Part shown: positions 42,580 to 51,828 of the stretch, in pieces
Layout of the letters: the number at the start of each line of letters is the position of its first letter
Numbering within the stretch: position 1 is the stretch's first letter
NCBI GenBank assembly: GCA_029245345.1
Contig: JAQWPM010000022.1
Coordinates: 62,001-126,000 of the forward strand
DNA: 64,000 nucleotides
Direction: 5' to 3'
DNA from: Longimicrobiales bacterium
Lineage (GTDB): Bacteria; Gemmatimonadota; Gemmatimonadetes; Longimicrobiales; Gaopeijiaceae
Position numbers and translations under genes: made by a program
The notes under the pieces: model-generated
What the model was told of the DNA's origin: nothing
The model's input: the letters and a program-made list of their open reading frames with translations, nothing else
Database searches by the model: none

Positions 42580-45500
42580 TCAGCTGATGATGCGCGTCCT
42601 CGTGGGTAGCACGACGGCCGGCAGGCCGAGCTGCTCAACCATCTGGTTGAATCGCCTGAGTTCGTTCTCGAGCAAATCGATGTACCGCGTGCGAATCACG
42701 TCCCATTCGCCGGTTAAGTCCTCCAACCGCTCCATTGTCCCCTCATGGGGCGCACCCTCGGCTCCGCCGGAGATGTATCCGTCTGTCCCGGTAATGCGGC
42801 CATACAGTTCCAGCCACTGGTTGTCGAGCCGTGGCGGGAACCGGATCGGATCCTGACCCGACCGGTTCTTCGTTTGCATGAGGTCTTCGGTCACGCCGGT
42901 CGTCTTTTCGTCCAGCGTGTCCGCGGGTGCCCGCAGCGCGTCCCCCTGCCCAGCCGACTCCGCACGGTCCATCACGCCGCCCACCTGATCGCGAATTGCG
43001 GCAAGATCGTCGATCGCCCGTGCTATGGAGCTGATCGAATCCCGGACCACCATCGCAGCCTGGAACTGTTCGGCATAACTCGCAGTCGTGACCTCTGGAA
43101 TTCGCGGATCGGGGAGTAGGCGGAGCGTCTGTTCTTGGACTCCAGCCGCAGTTGTCATGCGGACCGTGTAGTCGCCCGGAGGTGCCACGACGCCACCGGA
43201 GTAACCCCAGATCACTGCACCCTCGGGAAGGTGCGGAGGCGGGTAGAAGATCGACCATGCGACGCGGTGCAGCCCGGACTCGGCCGAGATCTCCTGCCCT
43301 TCCACCTCTTCAAGCGTGGTGGAGTCGGTCGCAAATGTGTGGGCGATCTCGCCGCGCGCGTCCACGACGTCGATCCGGACATCACCCTCGTGCTCCTCAC
43401 CCAGCCAATAGTGGAGCTGCGCGCCCGCGGGACGGGGCTCAGGGGCCAACTCAGCCAAGAACGTCGGGCCCACGTTCGTGAGCCGGTACTCGTCTCGGGG
43501 CTCAAAGAGGTGCGCCTCTGCGCCCAGCGCTTCGGTCAACTCACGCAGCGGGCTGATGTCGTCCAAGATCCAGAACGATCGACCCTGGGTCGAGATAATG
43601 AGGTCGTTATGTGCCACCCTCATCCCCGACACCGGAGTGATGGGCAGATTCTGTTGAAAACTCTGCCACGCACCACCGCCGTTGAACGACACGAAGAGCC
43701 CGTACTCGGTGCCCGCGAAGAGCAGATCTTCTTGCTCAGCGTCTTCCCGAACCGTCCGGACCGGGAAGTCGCCAGGAATACCGTCTGTGACGAGCGACCA
43801 CGACGAGCCGTAGTCGTCCGTACGGAAGATGTACGGAGCGAAGTCGTCGAGCCGGTAGCGCTGCACAGCCACGTAAGCCCGGCCCGGTGCGTGCACGGAG
43901 AGGTCGATCTCATCCACCGTGCCGTACTGCGGCATTCCGGGCGGTGTGATCTCCGTCCACGTGGCTCCGGCGTCCCGGGTGACGTGGAGGCGGCCATCGT
44001 CGCTGCCGGCCCAGACTTCGTCAGCATCGAATGGCGACTCAGCGAGCGAGAACACCACGTTGTAGATCTCGACGCCCGTGACGTCTGCATTGATCGGCCC
44101 ACCGGATTGATCCTGATGCTCTGGAGTGTTCGTCGTGAGATCCGGGCTGATCGTCTCCCAGGTGAGTCCTTCGTCGCGCGATCGGTTCACGTACTGGGAA
44201 CCATGGTAGATCGTCGTGGCGTCGTGCTGGCTGACCACCATGGGCGACACCCACTGGAAGCGGTGGGTGAGATCCCGCGTCGCCATACCGAGCTGGAGCT
44301 GTGGATAGATCATGATGTTGCGACGCTGCCCAGACTCGAGGTCATAGCGGTCCATAACCCCGCCGTAACAACCCGCATAAACGACGCTAGGACGGTCCGG
44401 ATCCATCGCCACCGGGCCCGTCTCACAGCCCCCGACGTTGAGCCAATGTTGCTTCGGGTAGAGCGTATTGGTGTCCGACCAACCTGGCACCGAAATCGTC
44501 GTATTGTCCTGCTGAGCGCCGTAAAGCCGGTAGGGAAAAGCGTTGTCGACCACCACATCGTACAGTTCGGCCGTCGCCTGGTTGAAATAGGTCGACCAAC
44601 TTGTGCCGCCGTTCACCGTCACCTGGCCACCTCCGTCATCGGCCACGACCATGCGGTCCGGATCATTGGGGTGGATCCACAGATCGTGGACGTCCCCGTG
44701 GGGGACATTGATGACCTCCCACGTCGTGCCCGCATCAACAGACCGGTACAGGCTCGTGTTCAGAGCGTAGACCGTGTTGGGGTCCTTGGGGTCCGCCTGC
44801 ACGTGTGTGTAGTACCAGGCACGTTGCCGGAGGTTGTTGTCCGAATTGGTACGCGTCCAACTCGCACCGGCGTCGTCCGAGCGGTACACACCGCCATCGG
44901 GTTCGGCTTCGATGATGGCCCATACCCGATCCGGCATCGCCGGCGAGACCGTCACTCCGACCTTCCCCACCACGCCCTCGGGCAACCCGCCAGCGAGCTT
45001 GTCCCATGTGTCTCCACCGTCGGTGGATTTGTAGACACCGCCCTCCTCTGCACCCGAGATCATGGCCCACGGCTTCCGTTCGCCCCGCCACATGCCCGCA
45101 TAGAGTATGCGCGGGTTCGTGAGGTCCATGGTGAGATCCGACGCACCCGTCGAGTCGTTCAGCGCCAGGACGTGCTCCCAGTTCTCACCACCATCGCGGG
45201 AGCGGAAGATTCCCCGCTCCGGGTTCTTTCCGAACGCGTGTCCGAGCGCGGCCACGTAGACGAGGTCGTGATCACGGGGATGCACTTCGATGCGCCCGAT
45301 CTGCCCGGCCTCCGGAAGCCCTATGAAGTCCCAGCTGCGCCCCGCATCCATCGACTTCCACATGCCTCTACCGTGAGACGTGTTGCCGCGCACATCGACA
45401 GATCCCTGACCCGCGTAGATCACGTTCGCGTCGGATTCGGCCACTCTCACAGCCCCAATAGACCCGCCAAAGAACCCATCCGAGATATTGGCCCAGGTCA

Positions 45501-45732
45501 CACCGTTGTCAGTGGACTCCCACATTCCGCCGCCGGTCGTGCCCATCAGCCAGTGATCCGGGTCGGCTGTGAATCCGGTCACCGCGGTGGAACGTCCGCC
45601 GCGATACGGACCGACCATGCGGTACTCGAGGTCGGAGAAGACGGATGGGTCGACGGCCTGAGCTGATGTGGATGTGGTATCCAGACCACTACTCAGAACG
45701 AAAGTGAGTCCGAGAAAAAGGGCGCGGCGCAT
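42580..45732 (-). CDS. Exported VPS10/sortilin-like BNR beta-propeller protein
   Basis: 1050 residues, signal peptide ending STSAQ. Many Asp-box repeats: MWESTDNGVTWANIS, MWKSMDAGRSWDFIG, FRSRDGGENWEHVL, YKSTDGGDTWDKLA, YRSDDAGASWTRTN. After the propeller come a beta domain (GLHRVAWSIFYPPPHLPEGA, PPGDYTVRMTTAAGVQEQTL) and a 150-residue helical tail. Unlike the other two BNR proteins here, it has no Gly-rich linker. GGAGG precedes the ATG by 4 bp. It is divergent from the LVIVD protein, with 135 bp between. Confidence 0.9.
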   Translation of the reverse strand: MRRALFLGLTFVLSSGLDTTSTSAQAVDPSVFSDLEYRMVGPYRGGRSTAVTGFTADPDHWLMGTTGGGMWESTDNGVTWANISDGFFGGSIGAVRVAESDANVIYAGQGSVDVRGNTSHGRGMWKSMDAGRSWDFIGLPEAGQIGRIEVHPRDHDLVYVAALGHAFGKNPERGIFRSRDGGENWEHVLALNDSTGASDLTMDLTNPRILYAGMWRGERKPWAMISGAEEGGVYKSTDGGDTWDKLAGGLPEGVVGKVGVTVSPAMPDRVWAIIEAEPDGGVYRSDDAGASWTRTNSDNNLRQRAWYYTHVQADPKDPNTVYALNTSLYRSVDAGTTWEVINVPHGDVHDLWIHPNDPDRMVVADDGGGQVTVNGGTSWSTYFNQATAELYDVVVDNAFPYRLYGAQQDNTTISVPGWSDTNTLYPKQHWLNVGGCETGPVAMDPDRPSVVYAGCYGGVMDRYDLESGQRRNIMIYPQLQLGMATRDLTHRFQWVSPMVVSQHDATTIYHGSQYVNRSRDEGLTWETISPDLTTNTPEHQDQSGGPINADVTGVEIYNVVFSLAESPFDADEVWAGSDDGRLHVTRDAGATWTEITPPGMPQYGTVDEIDLSVHAPGRAYVAVQRYRLDDFAPYIFRTDDYGSSWSLVTDGIPGDFPVRTVREDAEQEDLLFAGTEYGLFVSFNGGGAWQSFQQNLPITPVSGMRVAHNDLIISTQGRSFWILDDISPLRELTEALGAEAHLFEPRDEYRLTNVGPTFLAELAPEPRPAGAQLHYWLGEEHEGDVRIDVVDARGEIAHTFATDSTTLEEVEGQEISAESGLHRVAWSIFYPPPHLPEGAVIWGYSGGVVAPPGDYTVRMTTAAGVQEQTLRLLPDPRIPEVTTASYAEQFQAAMVVRDSISSIARAIDDLAAIRDQVGGVMDRAESAGQGDALRAPADTLDEKTTGVTEDLMQTKNRSGQDPIRFPPRLDNQWLELYGRITGTDGYISGGAEGAPHEGTMERLEDLTGEWDVIRTRYIDLLENELRRFNQMVEQLGLPAVVLPTRTRIIS

Positions 45733-45867
45733 GAGGTCCTCCAGATGGGTTGAGAGGGCCAGTCTGCTCCTCTAGTTGGGACAAGACAAGAGGGTCCGCT
45801 CTCTAGCGATTCCGCCGGATGCGCTTCATCTTCGTCTACCTGAGACAACTTTGCACAGAGGTGCCGC

Positions 45868-47208
45868 ATGTCATTGAAGCGCTTGTTCGTCCTATTCGCC
45901 GCTATCGCCGCTACAGCTCCAGCCGCAGCCGCGCAGCAGGTCCCATGGAGTCCCGCGAATCGCGGAAGCGACAACATCGAGGTACTGGGCCATTTGCCGC
46001 TGGGGCATCGCCTCTCCGTCGCGGACATGGATCTCGAGCAAGAGATGGACCGCCCCTACGCATATGTCTCCCGGATGGTCTACGGATTCGACGGGCCGAA
46101 GGGCACGGACATCATCAGCCTGGCAGATCCTGAGAACCCGGTCCTGCTCTACGAGTGGAGAATCGAGAATCAAGATCTCCACCAGCGCACCGGCGGCATG
46201 GATGTGAAGCACTTCAAGTGGAACGATCGGTACTACCTAGTGCAGTCGTTGCAGTTTGGCGGCGGACCGGACAACGACCTTGGTGCTGTCATCCTCGACG
46301 TCACCGGACTTCCAGATCCGTCGACGGTGCGTGAGGTCGCTCGGATCCGAGAGCCCGAAATGCCCGGTGGCTTTCACAACATCTTCATCTACAAGCACTC
46401 GAACGATCGGATCTACCTCTTCACGACGGCCCGCGCGCCCGGTGCCCTCGTGTACGACCTCGGGATGATCGTAGACGGCGACCTGGAGAACGCTCGAGTC
46501 GGTATGGTCCCAGTCCCCGAGAGTTCTGCTGGCAGCGGCGACTCCCGCGGGTACCACGACTTCTACGTGGGATACCATCCGGACACGGGTGAAGACCGCT
46601 TCTACGGTGGCGGTACGGGTGGCTACTACATCTACGACGTTTCCGTTGTCACGAACCCCGAGCTGCGCATCACGCTTACGGGCGTCAGCGGCGTTACGTA
46701 CGGCCACACGTTCACGCCGAGTCCAGACGGGCGCTACGTGATCGCGGAGACCGAGTATCAGTATGCCCCGCTCCGCATCTTCGATCTGCAGCCCGCCCTA
46801 GAGGGCGAGGTGACTAATATCCGGTCACCCATCTCAGCTTTCACGGCGGACTGGCGGAATCTGGTGCATAACCACGAGGTGCGTTGGCCCTACATCTTCG
46901 TGTCCGGGTATCTGGACGGTCTGCAGATCTTCAATCTCCAAGACCCCGTGAACCCGGTGACCTCGGGGTACTACGACACGTATATCGGACCGAAGAATCC
47001 CATTCGCAGCGCCATGTTCAACGGCGCCTTCGGAATCGATGTCCGCAACGAAGATGGGCTGATCGTCATCTCCGACATGTCGACCGGTCTGTGGACCTTC
47101 AAGATGGACGGCTTCCAGGGCTGGAATGGCGAGCAATGGGGCATGCCAAACATCTCGTCCGCCCAGGACTGGGATAATCCGGTCGTGAAGCGCCCGATCA
47201 GTGACTGA
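45868..47208 (+). CDS. Exported LVIVD-repeat beta-propeller protein
   Basis: 446 residues, signal peptide ending AAAAQ. LVIVD-type blades: GTDIISLADPENPVLLYEWR, VILDVTGLPDPSTVREVARI, YIYDVSVVTNPELRITLTGV, LQIFNLQDPVNPVTSGYYDT and LIVISDMSTGLWTFKM. Such proteins have no known enzyme activity. The related Ig/LVIVD protein is at 58591-60615. GAGG lies 7 bp upstream of the ATG, and a terminator follows the stop. Confidence 0.88.
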   Translation: MSLKRLFVLFAAIAATAPAAAAQQVPWSPANRGSDNIEVLGHLPLGHRLSVADMDLEQEMDRPYAYVSRMVYGFDGPKGTDIISLADPENPVLLYEWRIENQDLHQRTGGMDVKHFKWNDRYYLVQSLQFGGGPDNDLGAVILDVTGLPDPSTVREVARIREPEMPGGFHNIFIYKHSNDRIYLFTTARAPGALVYDLGMIVDGDLENARVGMVPVPESSAGSGDSRGYHDFYVGYHPDTGEDRFYGGGTGGYYIYDVSVVTNPELRITLTGVSGVTYGHTFTPSPDGRYVIAETEYQYAPLRIFDLQPALEGEVTNIRSPISAFTADWRNLVHNHEVRWPYIFVSGYLDGLQIFNLQDPVNPVTSGYYDTYIGPKNPIRSAMFNGAFGIDVRNEDGLIVISDMSTGLWTFKMDGFQGWNGEQWGMPNISSAQDWDNPVVKRPISD

Positions 47209-47232
47209 CCGAATCTAGGGACACGCAGTGCT

Positions 47233-47268
47233 GAGGGCCGCTCCACGTCTTGGGGCGGTCCTCTTCTT
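47233..47268 (+). terminator. Intrinsic terminator after the LVIVD gene
   Basis: GAGGGCCGCTCC (47233-47244) pairs with GGGGCGGTCCTC (47252-47263) with two G-T pairs, a seven-base loop and TTCTT after it. Between this point and 47505 I see no gene. Confidence 0.75.
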
Positions 47269-47505
47269 GTGCCCCGCTCGGCGGAGATCATCCTCCGACG
47301 TCTATTCATCATCTCCGTACGATGTACATCATAGACTGGTGAGCTTTCCCTTCAACTCAATGCGCTTCGATCGATGGAGCGAGATGTTCACCTAGGTCGC
47401 ATACGAAACGATGCCAGAGTCCGAGGCAGACGTCGTCGTCAGGAGAGCGCTCCGCATGCGGGTCGTTCTCGAGCGCCACCTCCCCATCGCACAGGAAGCG
47501 CACCC

Positions 47506-47798
47506 CAGTCCGAAGAACCGCTGTCCGAGCCGACCGAACTCGCTGGCCTGATCGAGTACCAACCGGGCCGTGTCATGACACTCTTCGCATTCGATGCGGA
47601 CGAGGGTCTATCGGAGCAATCGACGCCACATGACGCAATCGTGCAGATCCGCAAAGGTGCGTTAACGGGAGAGATCACCGGGGTGTGCACAGGGGGGGCA
47701 CACTGCGCCTACCGTCGGCGCCCCCCCACGCACTGATCGGGGCCGGGCGCTTTAAGATGTTGTTGACGCTGCTGAAGAACCCGGGGACGCCGACCTAA
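47506..47798 (+). pseudogene. Frameshifted cupin gene (possible sequence error)
   Basis: One frame reads SEEPLSEPTELAGLIEYQPG then TLFAFDADEGLSEQSTPHDA, the start of a small one-domain cupin. After a break, another frame reads PPHALIGAGRFKMLLTLLKN and stops at 47796-47798, the usual end of that protein. The shift falls between a run of seven Gs (47692-47698) and a run of seven Cs near 47722. About ten residues expected after YQPG are also missing, and no start codon is seen. Confidence 0.65.
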
Positions 47799-48190
47799 TC
47801 CTTATAAGCGATCGCGTCGATTTCCACCCGGAGACCGACGTCGGGAAGGGAGGCGACCTGCACAGTCGTCCTCGCCGGTCGGTGATCCCCGAAGACCTCA
47901 ACATAGACCGCATTCATCTTCTCGAAGTCCCTCAGATCGACCAAGAAAACGCCGCACCGCAGCACCCTGGAGAGGTCCGATCCTGCGGCTTCCAGGATCG
48001 CCTTGATGTTCTCGAAGACCTGGCGCGTCTGCGCCTCAACGTCAGCACCCGCCAGCTTGCCGGTGGAGGGATCCGTGGCCCCCTGCCCCGACACGATGAC
48101 GAGCCGGTCAAAAATCATGCCTGGTGAGTACGGCCCAATCGGGTCGGGGAGGCCCGTAGCCTGAACGGATCTATGCGCACTGTCACTCAT
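47795..48190 (-). CDS. RidA-family (YjgF/UK114) protein
   Basis: 131 residues. RidA blocks: DPIGPYSPGMIFDRLVIVSG, VFENIKAILEAAGSDLSRVL, VFLVDLRDFEKMNAVYVEVF, and HRPARTTVQVASLPDVGLRV with the carboxylate-binding Arg and a late Glu (VEIDAIAYKD). This matches canonical RidA (2-iminobutanoate/2-iminopropanoate deaminase) better than the copy at 20821. Its ATG follows immediately after the stop of the membrane-protein gene. Confidence 0.94.
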   Translation of the reverse strand: MSDSAHRSVQATGLPDPIGPYSPGMIFDRLVIVSGQGATDPSTGKLAGADVEAQTRQVFENIKAILEAAGSDLSRVLRCGVFLVDLRDFEKMNAVYVEVFGDHRPARTTVQVASLPDVGLRVEIDAIAYKD

Positions 48191-48616
48191 TTAAACGCCT
48201 TCGTAAGGATTGATGGGGGGGAGAAACTTCGTGGCGGCCAAGAAGACGAAAGGATATGCGACCAGCTGCCCGACAATGAACCACACAGGGTAGGGGAAGG
48301 CGACCCAGTTGCTGACACTCCCGGCTACGGCCAACAGGACCATTCCGGCTGGGAACCACTTCTTCTTCGAATCGGCGATTCTACCCGCCGTTAGAGCCCC
48401 GAGAAAAGCACCTAGAATCTCGGAACCCCAAGCCAGTGCCCAGGCGGCGAATGGCATTGTCGCAAGATGTGCCGTGAAGGCGGCCTGGTCGTCGGGATTC
48501 ATGGGGTCAACGCCCGGTGGAAGCGGATGGATCAGACCCCCTGCCCACCGCAGCGCAAATACCACGACACCCAAGACAGCGACGCCGGCAACGACAGCTC
48601 CGATCTTCCGGCCCAT
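48191..48616 (-). CDS. Small multi-pass membrane protein
   Basis: 141 residues with four hydrophobic segments (about 5-27, 53-78, 88-108, 111-130), a periplasm-like loop rich in Pro/Asp after the first, and a Lys-rich turn SKKKW. Family not recognised. It shares a message with the downstream RidA gene, whose ATG directly abuts its TAA. Confidence 0.75.
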   Translation of the reverse strand: MGRKIGAVVAGVAVLGVVVFALRWAGGLIHPLPPGVDPMNPDDQAAFTAHLATMPFAAWALAWGSEILGAFLGALTAGRIADSKKKWFPAGMVLLAVAGSVSNWVAFPYPVWFIVGQLVAYPFVFLAATKFLPPINPYEGV

Positions 48617-48737
48617 TTCAACCCCCGGTTCTGTTCACACTTGTCGGGCCAAAGGGCCCTGAGTTACGCTCCACAAATAGCTCGGACACCCCGGGTCCAG
48701 CCAGTGCCACCATTGCATCGAACTGAAGAAGACAACG

Positions 48738-49280
48738 TTGAGCCTTCCGATCCTCGCACTTCTCGCCTTTCTAAGCGCCACGCCAACGGCGGCGACTTCC
48801 GCTCAGCCCGCTTTCTGCGGGGCTATCGGACCGGAATACTACGCGATCGAACTCTTCACAACGCGTAACATTCCGGGCACCGGACTCGCCAAAGGAATGG
48901 TGGAGGTGACGGTCGCCTCTTCATCGCCTTTTTCGGTCCAGCTCGATGCAAACGGTCGCTATCAGTACAACCTAGGGGTGACCATCCGACGCATGCGCGC
49001 TCCGCGGTACGGACACCTTGTGGCATGGGTCACCACGCCTGACCTCGATGAAATCTCTCGACTAGGGACCCTCGACCAGAACTTCCAGGTGCCTGGCTCC
49101 GTCGCTTGGAACCAGTTCATCGTGGTGATCACCCTCGAAGAGGCGGATGACCCAGAGGCCCCAATGTGGTCGGGGCCGGTCGTCTTCCGCGGCCTGTCTC
49201 GCAGTGGCATGATGCACACGATGGCAGGACACGGTGCGCTGCAGCAGGAAAACTGCGCTTCATACGGCTACGGGAACTAG
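48738..49280 (+). CDS. Exported protein of unknown function
   Basis: 180 residues from a TTG; leader ends near TSAQP. One Cys near each end (PAFCGAI, QENCASYG) could form a disulfide. The middle (VEVTVASSSPFSVQLDANGR, VTIRRMRAPRYGHLVAWVTT) is beta-rich, and NQFIVVITLEEADDPEAP is followed by a conserved-looking Gly/Met-rich segment. No family recognised. It overlaps nothing and ends 6 bp before the convergent gene. Confidence 0.65.
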   Translation: MSLPILALLAFLSATPTAATSAQPAFCGAIGPEYYAIELFTTRNIPGTGLAKGMVEVTVASSSPFSVQLDANGRYQYNLGVTIRRMRAPRYGHLVAWVTTPDLDEISRLGTLDQNFQVPGSVAWNQFIVVITLEEADDPEAPMWSGPVVFRGLSRSGMMHTMAGHGALQQENCASYGYGN

Positions 49281-49286
49281 CTCGCT

Positions 49287-51707
49287 CTAATATCCCATCA
49301 AATTGCGCAGGAACCCCACCCGGTCGGCTGGCCCAGTGAAGATGTGATCCGGAAAACCCCGACGGTCGAGCACCTCACGATAGATGTCGCCGGCCACGTA
49401 CTCGTTGAGCCCGAGCCCCGCCAGATACATCAATCGCAGATTGCGATCGCGGTTCAATTCGGCGTCGGCCAACCAATCCGCTAGGTCGTACGCGTCGGCG
49501 GCATATGTGGTGAGTAGATCCATAGCACGCGGAAAGCCCGTCTGTGCCAGAGACATCGCCACAGAAGAATGATCGGGCGACATCAGCCGGTCCACGTAGT
49601 CCACCACGTTGATCTCGAGACCACCCTTCCGAGCAGCCATCACCACGTCGTAGCCTGCGCCTTCGTAGGTATTTCCCCAAACAGTCCCGTCTGGGAAAGC
49701 CTCGAAAAAGGTCGCCATTTCACTCTTCACAGCTGGCTCCGTGCTCTCGTAGAGCGGCACCCACTGCGTGACCACACCACCATCGTTCAACCTGTCCTGG
49801 ACGAGTGAGAAGTACTCTGCGCTGTACAGGGCAGCCGCACCCTTCATCCACGGATGAATGGGATCGGACGTGATGAGGTCGAACTTCTCGTCGGTGGTGA
49901 GTAAGAAATGCCGGGCGTCGTCGTGGATGACCTCCACGCGAGGATCGGAGAGCACGTCGTTGTTGGCCTCAGAGAAGTACTGCGATGACACATCCGTGAT
50001 GAGCGGTTCGATTTCACAAATCACGATTCGTTCGATGCCGGGGTGCGCGACAAACGTTCCCGCCGTCACGCCTGCCCCGAAGCCCACGATGAGCACGGTC
50101 TTGGGGTCGTCGTGCAGCATGGCCGTCAAGTGTCCGAGCATCCCCTGGAGGCGCATATCCTGTGGTTCTGTAGAAGCCACGACCTTTCCGCCCACATGGA
50201 AATTCCGCAGTCCGTTGCTAAGTTCGGTGACCGCGATCGAGGAATTGCGTCCTTCTCCCATATAGAGCGTGTTAGGCGGGTCGTACGTGGGAGCATAACG
50301 ACCGTACGCGACGAGCACCGGTGGAATCTGGGTGACCCCAGTGAGGAGTAAGAACGCGACGATCACCCCTGCCCCGAGCCAAACAGGCCCAGTCTTCTTC
50401 TTGAGCACGAGCGGCATGAAGAGCGTCACCGCCGCCACAGCTGCAAACCCGATCAGGACGCGTTGGGCGTTCTGCGAACCCAACCACGGCACTACCACAA
50501 CACTGAAGGCCAGCGCCCCGACAATCGCCCCGATGGTGTTGGCGGCATAAACGCCGCCCATCAAAGCGCCTGGATCTTGGTCTTTCTCCGCGATGGCCGA
50601 GACAGCTAGCGGAAAACTCGCGCCCCAAAAGAAGGGCGCCGGAGCAAGCGCCCATAACGTCCGCGCCAGATCGAGTTGGAAAACGAAGCTCGCCTCGCTC
50701 GCGATGGACGGGTTGATGGGCCAGAACGGCAGCTGTTGAGAGATCGCATGAGCGGTCCACGCGATGCCCACGAGGGCCCCGACCTGACAGAACGCGAAGG
50801 CCGTTCGTGCGTTCGGCGTCGAGCGCGCCACGTAGGACCCAAGCGCGCTCCCTGCACCCAACGCGGCCAGGAAGACCGCGAGGATGATGGAGAACGTGTA
50901 CGTCGTGGCGCCTAGTGTGAGCGCCATTAGGCGGGTCCACACGACCTCAGAGCCGAGCGCGGTGAAACCCGAGAGCCCAATCGCGACGAGTACGGCGCGA
51001 TGGCGCGGCACAAAGACGGAGGAGCCCTCGGGCTCTGGGCTCCCAGCCCCTTCCTTCTCCGCGCTTCGCTCACGGGACGGGGGCGAATAAGGCACCACGC
51101 GAGACAGCCCATACGCGAGTCCGGCTACCGCCAAGTTCAATCCAAAAGCGACGGCCGTCGCAAACACGATGTCGTGCACCCGCAACAGATAGAAGCCGGC
51201 CAAGAGGCACCCGGCCACAGCGCCCGCGATGTTGCCTCCGTAGAAGAAACCCATCCACGACACGCCAGTGGGCGTGGCGCTCACGTACCGCGAGATCGCA
51301 GGCAGCGTCGCGCCCATGAAGAGCGTAGGTGGAATCAGGAGGAGGCCCGCCAGTAGCCCGCGGAAAAGCACCGACCCGAAGCCGCTTGGTACGACAGCGA
51401 CGTATCCGCTGCCCACCAGCGGTATGAGCACGAGCAGCAACAGTCCGAACGCACCGATCGCGAGCTCGAGCGCCGCATACACCTTCAACGGATGGCGATC
51501 CTCCGGCACATAACGCGACAAGAGCAAGCTGCCCAAGAACATGCCACCCATAAACGCGCCCAGTAGCACGCCGAGCGACACACCCGTCGAGCCAATGACG
51601 AGCTGGAGCATTTGGAACCAAACGATCTCATAGACGAGCGCGGCACAGCCACTCCCCACGAAGAGCAGAAGCATGACCGGAAGAAACGGTCGCTCCCCGG
51701 TGTCCAT
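49287..51707 (-). CDS. MFS-like transporter fused to spermidine-synthase domain
   Basis: 806 residues. About 12 hydrophobic helices in the first 470 residues (for example LLFVGSGCAALVYEIVWFQM at the N-terminus) are followed by a Rossmann methyltransferase-like domain with VLIVGFGAGVTAGTF, VICEIEPLITDVSSQYF, VIHDDARHFLLTTDEKFDLI and SDPIHPWMKGAAALYS. This fusion is widespread and unassigned; many copies lack spermidine-synthase residues. The ATG at 51707 starts just before the first helix; ATG 51737 and further codons to 51785 are possible. It is divergent from the multicopper oxidase with 121 bp between starts. Confidence 0.88.
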   Translation of the reverse strand: MDTGERPFLPVMLLLFVGSGCAALVYEIVWFQMLQLVIGSTGVSLGVLLGAFMGGMFLGSLLLSRYVPEDRHPLKVYAALELAIGAFGLLLLVLIPLVGSGYVAVVPSGFGSVLFRGLLAGLLLIPPTLFMGATLPAISRYVSATPTGVSWMGFFYGGNIAGAVAGCLLAGFYLLRVHDIVFATAVAFGLNLAVAGLAYGLSRVVPYSPPSRERSAEKEGAGSPEPEGSSVFVPRHRAVLVAIGLSGFTALGSEVVWTRLMALTLGATTYTFSIILAVFLAALGAGSALGSYVARSTPNARTAFAFCQVGALVGIAWTAHAISQQLPFWPINPSIASEASFVFQLDLARTLWALAPAPFFWGASFPLAVSAIAEKDQDPGALMGGVYAANTIGAIVGALAFSVVVVPWLGSQNAQRVLIGFAAVAAVTLFMPLVLKKKTGPVWLGAGVIVAFLLLTGVTQIPPVLVAYGRYAPTYDPPNTLYMGEGRNSSIAVTELSNGLRNFHVGGKVVASTEPQDMRLQGMLGHLTAMLHDDPKTVLIVGFGAGVTAGTFVAHPGIERIVICEIEPLITDVSSQYFSEANNDVLSDPRVEVIHDDARHFLLTTDEKFDLITSDPIHPWMKGAAALYSAEYFSLVQDRLNDGGVVTQWVPLYESTEPAVKSEMATFFEAFPDGTVWGNTYEGAGYDVVMAARKGGLEINVVDYVDRLMSPDHSSVAMSLAQTGFPRAMDLLTTYAADAYDLADWLADAELNRDRNLRLMYLAGLGLNEYVAGDIYREVLDRRGFPDHIFTGPADRVGFLRNLMGY

Positions 51708-51828
51708 GTCGGTCCCTTTGGCGTCCCTGTCTCTCATCCCGATCCTTGTGCCTCGTAAGCGCTTGCCCGTGCCCGCCCCGCTCAACCAACTTCTCGGTCC
51801 CTACATGACACCGGAGGACCCGATCTCG

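Noticed and set aside
43135-45666. 843-codon open frame antisense to the second BNR propeller
   Set aside because: Arg/His/Val-rich shadow of the Asp-box gene on the other strand; no domain, no leader, no plausible start context.
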